This document shows positions 1 through 4,683 of a stretch of 5,728 nucleotides of DNA, piece after piece. A program made the position numbers and the translations under genes. A model generated the notes under the pieces. The model did no database searches and was not told the origin of the DNA. It saw only the letters and a list, made by a program, of their open reading frames with translations. The DNA is taken from the NCBI GenBank assembly GCA_020027635.1, contig JAHKKL010000120.1, positions 1 to 5,728 of the forward strand. Reading direction: 5' to 3'. Source of the DNA: Gammaproteobacteria bacterium (lineage in GTDB: Bacteria; Pseudomonadota; Gammaproteobacteria; UBA9214). Within the stretch, counting starts at the first letter, position 1; each line of letters starts with the position of its first letter.

Positions 1-567
1 AACGTCCTCATCCCGCAGGGCCACTACGACAACAACCTGTTCGAGGATACCCTGCAGGTCCGGGATGAGAAGCTGCTCGGCACCGGCGAGGCGATCACCG
101 TGTATCGCGCCCGCCGGGAAGGCAACCCGGTTGCCGTGGTCATGACGCCGGTCGCGCCGGACGGTTACAGCGGTTCCATCAGACTGCTGGTCGGCATCGG
201 CTATGACGGCACCCTGACCGGCGTGCGCGTGAGCGCGCACCACGAGACCCCGGGCCTGGGAGATTACATCGAGGAGGAGCGCTCCGACTGGATCTACGGT
301 TTTGACGGCAAATCCCTGGACAATCCGCCGCTGGAGCGCTGGGGGGTAAAAAAGGACGGCGGCACGTTTGACCAGCTGACCGGCGCCACCATCACGCCGC
401 GCGCGATCGTCAAGGCGGTGAGGAAATCGCTGCTATACTACCGGGAACATCGCGAGGCCTTGTACGCGGTCGGGGAACAAGCCGCCTCCCAAGCGTCGCC
501 CGTTCAAGGTTCGGCAAGTCCCGATCAGACCCACGGCAATAACCCACGCGGAGCGGCGCAACCATGA
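1..567 (+). CDS. rnfG: Electron transport complex subunit RnfG (RsxG), 3' part, 5' end outside window
   Basis: The reading frame is open from base 1 and ends at TGA 565-567, giving the C-terminal 188 residues; the N-terminal membrane helix is missing. RnfG is the periplasmic flavoprotein subunit of the Rnf/Rsx complex, which moves electrons between NAD(H) and ferredoxin or, as Rsx, keeps SoxR reduced. The FMN-binding domain is clear: ETPGLGDYI at window residues 82-90, and the flavinylation motif TGATIT at residues 127-132, whose last threonine (codon 394-396) is the expected site of the covalent FMN phosphoester. The canonical first residue is often Ser; here it is Thr. After the final helix (LLYYREHREALY) there is an Ala/Ser/Gln/Pro-rich tail of about 30 residues that looks disordered. 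The stop overlaps the rnfE start (ATGA), as expected in an rnfABCDGE operon. The internal GTG at 100 is only a residue within the gene. Confidence 0.96.
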   Translation, partial: NVLIPQGHYDNNLFEDTLQVRDEKLLGTGEAITVYRARREGNPVAVVMTPVAPDGYSGSIRLLVGIGYDGTLTGVRVSAHHETPGLGDYIEEERSDWIYGFDGKSLDNPPLERWGVKKDGGTFDQLTGATITPRAIVKAVRKSLLYYREHREALYAVGEQAASQASPVQGSASPDQTHGNNPRGAAQP

Positions 568-1253
568 GCGATCCAAGCTACACGAAAATCATCGGCGACG
601 GCCTGTGGCACAACAACGCCGGCCTGGTGCAGCTGCTCGGCCTGTGCCCCCTGCTGGCCATCACCACCTCGGCCATCAACGGCCTGGGGCTGGGACTGGC
701 GACCACCCTGACGCTGGCCACCACCAACGTGACCGTCTCGCTGATCCGCAAACTGATCCGTCCCGAAATCCGCATCCCCGTGTTCGTGCTGCTCATCGCC
801 TCCGTCGTCACCGTCATCGAACTGGGCATGAACGCCTGGTTCCACGATCTCTACAAGATCCTGGGCATCTTCATTCCGCTGATCGTGGTCAACTGCAACA
901 TCATCGGACGCGCCGAGGCCTTCGCCTCCAAGCACACGGTGGACCGCGCCCTGGTGGATGGCCTGGCCATCGGCTTCGGCTTCACCCTGGTCCTGGTCAC
1001 CCTCGGCGGCCTGCGCGAGCTCATCGGGCACGGCACCCTCTTTGCCCAGGCCCAGCTCATGTTCGGTGAAGCCGGGCGCGCGATGTCGCTGACGCTGATC
1101 GAGAATTACCGCGGTTTCCTGCTGGCGATACTTCCGCCCGGCGCCTTCATGGGGCTGGGGCTCATGATCGCCGCCAAGAACGTCATCAACGCCCGGCGCG
1201 AACAGCGCGCCGCGGTGCGCGAACTGCCCGTCGCCCCACCCGCCCGGGCCTGA
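564..1253 (+). CDS. rnfE: Electron transport complex subunit RnfE (RsxE)
   Basis: This gene encodes a 229-residue polytopic inner-membrane protein, close to the usual RnfE length of about 230. RnfE pairs with its homologue RnfA in the membrane core of the Rnf complex. Family landmarks are visible: DGLWHNNAGLVQLLGLCPLLA at the N-terminus (Cys28 in the LCPLLA segment) and VVNCNIIGRAEAFAS (Cys111). From structural work on Rnf/NQR complexes these two cysteines are expected to supply half of the ligands of a [2Fe-2S] cluster at the RnfA/RnfE interface. Hydrophobic segments lie near residues 20-58, 71-90, 98-113, 131-150 and 183-205, with a basic and Pro/Ala-rich cytoplasmic tail. The ATG at 564 overlaps the rnfG stop, so the two genes are probably translationally coupled. 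The stop at 1251-1253 lies inside a palindrome shared with the nth leader. Confidence 0.97.
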   Translation: MSDPSYTKIIGDGLWHNNAGLVQLLGLCPLLAITTSAINGLGLGLATTLTLATTNVTVSLIRKLIRPEIRIPVFVLLIASVVTVIELGMNAWFHDLYKILGIFIPLIVVNCNIIGRAEAFASKHTVDRALVDGLAIGFGFTLVLVTLGGLRELIGHGTLFAQAQLMFGEAGRAMSLTLIENYRGFLLAILPPGAFMGLGLMIAAKNVINARREQRAAVRELPVAPPARA

Positions 1254-1266
1254 CGGACCGTCAGGC
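1248..1266 (+). promoter_or_regulatory. Perfect palindrome over the rnfE stop and nth ribosome binding site
   Basis: The 9-base arms GCCTGACGG (1248-1256) and CCGTCAGGC (1258-1266) are exact reverse complements around a single A. The left arm contains the rnfE TGA stop. The right arm contains AGG at 1263-1265, the best Shine-Dalgarno candidate for the GTG start of nth at 1272. In RNA the structure would close with a small loop and could mask nth initiation until ribosomes finishing rnfE open it. There is no following T-run, so it is not a standard intrinsic terminator. The regulatory role is inference. Confidence 0.5.
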
Positions 1267-1271
1267 AAGCC

Positions 1272-1907
1272 GTGAATCGCCGCAAACGCCAGGAAATCTT
1301 CGAACGCCTGCGCGCGGCCAACCCCTACCCGACCACCGAACTGGAATACGGCAATCCCTTCCAGCTCCTGGTCGCCGTGGTCCTCTCGGCCCAGTCAACC
1401 GATGCCGGGGTCAACAAGGCCACCCGCAGCCTGTTCAGAAAGGTCAAAACGCCGGAGGACATGCTCGAACTTGGCGAGGAGGGTCTCAAGCAGCACATCA
1501 AGACCATCGGCCTGTTCAACACCAAGACCACCAACCTCATCAAGGCCTGCACCCTGCTGGTGGAACAACATGGCGGCGTGGTCCCCGAAGACCGTGCGGC
1601 GCTGGAAGCCCTGCCCGGCGTGGGGCGCAAGACCGCCAATGTCATCCTCAACACCGCCTTCGGGCAGCCGACCATCGCCGTCGACACCCACATCTTCCGT
1701 GTCGCCAACCGCACCGGCATCGCACCCGGCGTGAATGTCACCGAGGTCGAGAACCGCCTGCTGCGCCGGGTGCCGGAGGAGTTCAGGCGGGATGCCCACC
1801 ACTGGCTGATCCTGCTCGGGCGTTACACCTGCATCGCGCGCAAGCCCCGCTGCATCTCATGCCTCATCCAGGACCTGTGCGAGTACCCGCACAAGAACCT
1901 GGACTAG
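1272..1907 (+). CDS. nth: Endonuclease III (DNA glycosylase/AP lyase)
   Basis: The product is a 211-residue base-excision repair enzyme that removes oxidised pyrimidines from DNA and cleaves the abasic site. Its length equals that of E. coli Nth and the key residues have the same numbers: the helix-hairpin-helix LPGVGRKTANVI holds catalytic Lys120, VDTHIFRVANR holds Asp138, and the C-terminal cysteines 187, 194, 197 and 203 (C-x6-C-x2-C-x5-C) bind a [4Fe-4S] cluster. The N-terminal SAQSTD segment (39-44) is also typical. The start is a GTG at 1272, chosen because MNRRKRQEIFERLRAANPYP matches the family N-terminus; AGG at 1263-1265 is a modest ribosome binding site. The gene begins 18 bases after rnfE, in the rnf-nth order conserved in gammaproteobacteria, and probably belongs to the same transcript. 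Confidence 0.98.
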   Translation: MNRRKRQEIFERLRAANPYPTTELEYGNPFQLLVAVVLSAQSTDAGVNKATRSLFRKVKTPEDMLELGEEGLKQHIKTIGLFNTKTTNLIKACTLLVEQHGGVVPEDRAALEALPGVGRKTANVILNTAFGQPTIAVDTHIFRVANRTGIAPGVNVTEVENRLLRRVPEEFRRDAHHWLILLGRYTCIARKPRCISCLIQDLCEYPHKNLD

Positions 1908-2021
1908 CGAGTGGCTATTCCGCGAAGTCAAACGGAAGCATTCCCGCGGAACCACTGCCAAAACCACCGTCGTCGCCGGACGCCCGGGCTAACGGGCACC
2001 CTGAAAATTGATATCCTTACT

Positions 2022-2043
2022 GCAGGAGCGGGCTTGCTCCTGC
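2022..2043. repeat. REP-like palindromic hairpin
   Basis: The arms GCAGGAGC (2022-2029) and GCTCCTGC (2036-2043) are perfect reverse complements with the six-base loop GGGCTT. The core GGAGCGGGCTTGCTCC followed by GCGA closely resembles the short repetitive extragenic palindromes dispersed in Pseudomonas and many other gammaproteobacteria, which are mobilised by REP-associated tyrosine transposases (RAYT). Only one copy is visible here, so repetitiveness in the genome cannot be shown from this window. It lies about 90 bases upstream of the hvfA start, within its likely leader or promoter region. Confidence 0.55.
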
Positions 2044-2084
2044 GACAGCTTCGTTGCGAATTTATCGAGGCATCTCAAAAATAG

Positions 2085-2100
2085 CGGGGCATCGTCCCCG
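2085..2100. promoter_or_regulatory. Short GC hairpin upstream of hvfA
   Basis: CGGGG (2085-2089) and CCCCG (2096-2100) form a perfect five-bp stem around CATCGT. It ends about 30 bases upstream of the hvfA ATG and about 15 bases before its Shine-Dalgarno sequence. It may be a leader-RNA stem or an operator half-site pair. No function can be assigned. Confidence 0.25.
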
Positions 2101-2130
2101 TATCCGAAACCCGCCTGGAGATCAGAACCG

Positions 2131-2505
2131 ATGTCGGAAAAATCCACGATCAGACCCGTAGCGCTTGCCGTCAGCGCGACTTTTGTCACTACGCTGGCCG
2201 GTGCCGCCGTTGCCGATGCGACGGAGAACCCGTTCGCCCTGCGCGAGCTTTCCGGCGGTTACCTGGTCGCCGACATGGCCGAGGGCAGGTGCGGGGAAGG
2301 CAAGTGCGGGAGCGCGATGAACAAGTCCGCGGAAGACATCGGCGGCGATACAGCAACAGTTACCGGGGGCGCGATAAACACCACGCAGGAAAGCCGATGT
2401 GAACCCACCGGGAAAACCGCCGGGGAAGGCAAGTGCGGCGGCACCATGAACAAACCGGGGGAAGGCAGGTGTGGCGCCATGATGAATGGCGGGCACACCG
2501 AATAG
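2131..2505 (+). CDS. hvfA: HvfA-type exported RiPP precursor with EGKCG/EGRCG motifs (oxazolin/bufferin family)
   Basis: This gene encodes a 124-residue secreted precursor peptide. Residues 1-30 are a signal peptide: a charged start, the hydrophobic stretch PVALAVSATFVTTLAGAAV, and an ADA motif suggesting cleavage after Ala30. The mature part starts with NPFALRELSGGYLVA, typical of HvfA proteins, then has EGRCG (51-55), EGKCG (56-60), a degenerate ESRCE (87-91), EGKCG (99-103) and EGRCG (111-115). In this family the motif cysteines are oxidised by the DUF692 enzyme to oxazolone/thioamide or thiooxazole groups that bind copper; family work links it to copper defence or virulence. Met at 2131 is chosen because it starts the signal peptide and follows TGGAG (2116-2120) at 10 bases. 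A TTG at 2008 in the same frame would add 41 unlikely residues across the REP-like hairpin. The mature region follows an imperfect 12-residue repeat. hvfB starts two bases after the stop. Confidence 0.9.
   Translation: MSEKSTIRPVALAVSATFVTTLAGAAVADATENPFALRELSGGYLVADMAEGRCGEGKCGSAMNKSAEDIGGDTATVTGGAINTTQESRCEPTGKTAGEGKCGGTMNKPGEGRCGAMMNGGHTE
2292..2438 (+). repeat. Internal direct repeats in hvfA (EGKCG-coding units)
   Basis: An exact 18-base direct repeat, cggggaaggcaagtgcgg, occurs at 2292-2309 and 2421-2438, 129 bases (43 codons) apart, and encodes part of the EGKCG motif. Related degenerate copies encode the EGRCG motifs at 2281-2295 and 2461-2475. At protein level Cys90, Cys102 and Cys114 are spaced by exactly 12 residues, pointing to tandem duplication of a 36-base unit. 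Confidence 0.75.
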
Positions 2506-2507
2506 CC

Positions 2508-3359
2508 GTGGCATCCCGCTACCCGGTCGACGGCGCCGGCCTTGGACTGCGGCGCGCCCTGCTGGATCCGCTGCGCGACAACCCGCCCGGATCGGTGGAT
2601 TTCTTCGAGGTCGCCCCCGAGAACTGGATCGGCGTGGGCGGGAAAACTGGCCGGCAGTTCCGCGGATTCACCGAAAGATACCCGTTCATCGCCCACGGTC
2701 TGTCCCTGTCCGTCGGCGGCCCGGCGCCGCTCGACGAATCCTTTCTGTCCCGGCTGAAAGGCTTTCTCGATGCGCATGGTTTCCGCTGTTACTCCGAGCA
2801 CCTGAGCTACAGCAGCGATGGAGGCCACCTCTATGATCTGCTGCCGATTCCGTTCACCGAAGATGCCGTGCGCCATGTCGCCCGGCGCATCCGGCGCGTC
2901 CAGGACATGCTGGAACGGCGCATCGCCATGGAGAACGTGGCCTACTACGCGGCTCCCGGCAAGGAGATGGAGGAAATCGATTTCATCCGGGCCGTACTGG
3001 CCGAGGCCGATTGCGGCCTGCTGCTCGATGTCAACAATATCTACGTCAACAGCATCAATCACCACTACGACGCCGAGAACTTTCTCAGGTCTCTGCCGGC
3101 CGATCGCGTGGTTTACCTCCACATCGCGGGACATTACGACGAGACCGATGACCTGAAGATCGACACCCACGGCGCCCCGGTCATCGCCCCGGTGTGGCGG
3201 CTGCTCGATGTCGCCTACGCACAATTCGGGCCGGTGCCCACCCTGCTGGAACGTGACTTCAACCTGCCCCCGCTGGCGGAGCTGCTGTCCGAGGTTACCC
3301 GGATCAGGACGCTGCAGGTGAAATGGGAGGCAGCCGGCAGGCATGGCATCGCACGTTGA
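2508..3359 (+). CDS. hvfB: DUF692 multinuclear non-haem iron oxidase (MNIO), HvfB-type
   Basis: The product is a 283-residue TIM-barrel enzyme of the DUF692 family (relatives MbnB and TglH, MNIO enzymes). It most likely uses a mixed-valent iron cluster and oxygen to oxidise the motif cysteines of HvfA in the cytoplasm before export. Conserved segments in order: GAGLGLRR (9-16), FFEVAPENW (32-40), IAHGLSLSVGG with His63, YSEHLSY with Glu97 and His98, MENVAYYA with Glu142/Asn143, LLLDVNNIYVNSINHH with Asp174, Asn176 and His185, YLHIAGH with His205 and His209, DTHGAPV with Asp219 and His221, and LLERDFN with Glu248. These acidic and His residues are the expected iron ligands. GTG 2508 is chosen because translation upstream of it in this frame would run backward through hvfA, and MASRYPVDGAGLGLR fits the family N-terminus. 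No good Shine-Dalgarno sequence precedes it, so coupling to hvfA translation is likely. The last 17 bases overlap hvfC. Confidence 0.95.
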   Translation: MASRYPVDGAGLGLRRALLDPLRDNPPGSVDFFEVAPENWIGVGGKTGRQFRGFTERYPFIAHGLSLSVGGPAPLDESFLSRLKGFLDAHGFRCYSEHLSYSSDGGHLYDLLPIPFTEDAVRHVARRIRRVQDMLERRIAMENVAYYAAPGKEMEEIDFIRAVLAEADCGLLLDVNNIYVNSINHHYDAENFLRSLPADRVVYLHIAGHYDETDDLKIDTHGAPVIAPVWRLLDVAYAQFGPVPTLLERDFNLPPLAELLSEVTRIRTLQVKWEAAGRHGIAR

Positions 3360-4170
3360 TACCGGGCCGCCCGCCTTCCTGCGCCTGCAACACGAATTCG
3401 CGGCCCACATCCGCGATCCGGGGCAACAGCCGGCGCCAGCGGATATCGAAGACCGGCGCATGGCCATCTATCGCGAACTGGTCTATCGCAACGTGGAAAG
3501 CCTGCTGGCCGAGGCTTTCGCGGTCCTGCGCCGGACGCTGGGCGATGCCGCGTGGCACGCACTGGTTCGTGACTACCTGGCCGTCCACCGCGCGCGCACT
3601 CCGCTGTTCCCGGAAATACCGCGTGAATTTCTCGTCTATCTCGAGACGGAACGTGGTGATCGGGCGGAAGACCCGCCGTTTCTCACCGAGCTGGCCCACT
3701 ACGAGTGGGTCGGCCTGGCCCTTTCCATCGCGGAAGACATTCCGGATCTCGACGACATCGACCCGGAAGGCGACCCGATCACGGGTATCCCCGTCCTGTC
3801 ACCGTTGCTCCGGCACCTCGCCTGCCGTTACCCGGTCCACCGCATCGGCGCGGGATTCCGCCCGGACGAACCCCGGATGCCGATGACTTTCCTTGCCGTT
3901 TACCGCAACCGTGCAGGCGACGTCGGTTATTTCCAGATCAACGCGGTCACCAACCGGCTGCTGGAACTGCTGCGGGAGACCAGTGGCGCCACGGGTGAAG
4001 AACTGCTGCTGCGGATCGCCGGCGAGATGTCCCACCCGCGCCCCGGAATCGTGATGACCGCCGGGCGTGAATTCCTGCGGGAGCTTGCGGCAAAAGACAT
4101 CATCCTGGGAACAAGGCGCGCGGATGAAGAACGGCAGCCCCGTGAGGTGACCGTCACTCCCGGGCGGTGA
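3343..4170 (+). CDS. hvfC: DUF2063 MNIO partner protein, HvfC-type
   Basis: This gene encodes a 275-residue protein with an N-terminal DUF2063 domain (about residues 12-105; FLRLQHEFAAHIRD, RRMAIYRELVYRNVESLLAEAF written here in two parts, and the REFLVYLE segment). A C-terminal domain (about 115-255) contains ELAHYEWVGLAL and the strand-rich LAVYRNRAGDVGYFQINAVTNRLLELL region. Older annotations call this family a putative DNA-binding protein. Known work on MNIO systems (MbnC, HvfC, TglI types) shows such partners bind the precursor leader and the oxidase and are needed for modification, so a RiPP partner role is much more likely. The ATG at 3343 overlaps hvfB by 17 bases, with GGGAGG at 3325-3330 as a possible ribosome binding site 12 bases upstream. 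The final 20 residues are polar and charged, probably disordered. It appears to be the last gene of the operon. Confidence 0.93.
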   Translation: MASHVDTGPPAFLRLQHEFAAHIRDPGQQPAPADIEDRRMAIYRELVYRNVESLLAEAFAVLRRTLGDAAWHALVRDYLAVHRARTPLFPEIPREFLVYLETERGDRAEDPPFLTELAHYEWVGLALSIAEDIPDLDDIDPEGDPITGIPVLSPLLRHLACRYPVHRIGAGFRPDEPRMPMTFLAVYRNRAGDVGYFQINAVTNRLLELLRETSGATGEELLLRIAGEMSHPRPGIVMTAGREFLRELAAKDIILGTRRADEERQPREVTVTPGR

Positions 4171-4683
4171 AACCGCCACTCCGGATCATCCAACAGCGGT
4201 CATGCCTTGAAAACGCGCCCCGACATGAAAAACGGCGGTCCGTCTGGACCGCCGCCGAGGAGTCGTAATCACAGGATATACAGCCTGCTTGCAAAGCACT
4301 TTATGCCATCGGCGAGGTGGTCACAATAAGTGAAACTACGTATATCGCTGAAGAGGGACATGGCTAGAATAGACATTATCGATCATCGGCAAACCCCGGG
4401 CGGTGTGCGCACCGGCAGCCGCTCCACGGAAGACCGGGAACATAAACAAGCCCTGGACCAGGCCATGCGTTCCGCCTGATGGCAGCGCCGGCAAATCTAA
4501 GGAGAGCAGTCATCCGCAAGAGGGCAATAAGAAATCCATCACCCGGACATTACTGCGCAGGGTTGCCGGCGGCAAACCGCTCAGCTCGGCCTTGCTACGG
4601 ACCGCAGCAGTGGTCGGACGCGGCAGATGGGCAAGCGCGGCCCACAGGCCCACGGACATTCATTGCGACGGAGTCCTGCCCGC
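4171..4683. other. Stretch without a recognisable gene between hvfC and the PAS sensor
   Basis: These 513 bases contain the hairpin at 4233-4254 and an AT-richer section around 4261-4380. A weak sigma-70-like pair, TGGTCA (4318-4323) and TATATC (4341-4346) with a 17-base spacer, could serve the downstream sensor gene. An ATG at 4360, preceded closely by AAGAGGG, opens a 39-codon frame ending at TGA 4477-4479. That stop overlaps an ATG opening a second frame to 4694, past the sensor start at 4684. A third frame from GTG 4403 ends at 4687 with an ATGA overlap. None of the products is recognisable and their codon use is not convincingly coding. A good Shine-Dalgarno string AAGGAG at 4499-4504 has no ATG, GTG or TTG start at a usable distance. 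Confidence 0.5.
4233..4254. terminator. Perfect 9-bp hairpin after the hvf operon; T-run on the minus strand
   Basis: CGGCGGTCC (4233-4241) and GGACCGCCG (4246-4254) are exact reverse complements with a GTCT loop. On the + strand the stem is followed by CCGAGGAG rather than T residues, but it is preceded by GAAAAA (4227-4232, with the A-run at 4228-4232). Read leftward, the hairpin is therefore followed by TTTTTC, the pattern of an intrinsic terminator for minus-strand transcription. It may still stop or stabilise the 3' end of the hvf transcript 62 bases after hvfC. No minus-strand gene is visible to its right in this window. Confidence 0.5.

Larger units (their letters stand above)
1908..2130. 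other. nth-hvfA intergenic spacer with several inverted repeats
   Basis: No gene is supported in these 223 bases. An inverted repeat TTCCGCG (1918-1924) / CGCGGAA (1945-1951), with an outer GTGG (1911-1914) / CCAC (1952-1955) separated by a three-base bulge, lies right after the nth stop. GCCCG (1982-1986) / CGGGC (1993-1997) is a shorter pair. The REP-like hairpin at 2022-2043 and the hairpin at 2085-2100 follow and are listed separately. None has a T-run, so no intrinsic terminator for nth can be named. A promoter for the hvf operon is expected here because of the change of gene theme. I see no convincing sigma-70 pair: TTGATA at 2008-2013 has no matching -10 element, and TTGCGA at 2054-2059 has only an AAAAAT-like partner. 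Confidence 0.5.

Noticed and set aside
525..1268. Minus-strand open frame of 247 codons
   Set aside because: It is antisense to rnfE, with a Gln/Gly/Asp/His-rich composition and no recognisable domain; it is a codon-bias shadow.
2008..2036. TTGATA as a sigma-70 -35 element for hvfA
   Set aside because: The sequence 17 bases downstream (GGCTTG region) has no resemblance to a -10 element.
2008..2130. Upstream TTG start extending hvfA by 41 residues
   Set aside because: The extension would translate the REP-like hairpin and place a hydrophilic segment before an intact signal peptide. The ATG at 2131 has its own TGGAG.
2281..2475. hvfA repeats as a CRISPR array or minisatellite
   Set aside because: The repeats are in-frame, imperfect, protein-coding EGxCG units following a signal peptide; there are no regular spacers.
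2433..2507. Upstream GTG start extending hvfB by 25 residues into hvfA
   Set aside because: The extra segment is the out-of-frame translation of the hvfA repeat region, and the DUF692 N-terminus begins naturally after GTG 2508.
2259..3467. Minus-strand open frame of 402 codons, the longest complete frame in the window
   Set aside because: It lies antisense to hvfA, hvfB and part of hvfC, which have clear family motifs. Its product is Pro/His/Ser-rich at the end, matches no family I know, and such long antisense frames are common in GC-rich coding DNA.
3343..4170. Reading hvfC as a DNA-binding regulator of the operon
   Set aside because: That label comes from older DUF2063 annotations. Placement next to DUF692 and the precursor fits a RiPP partner protein, and no helix-turn-helix is evident.
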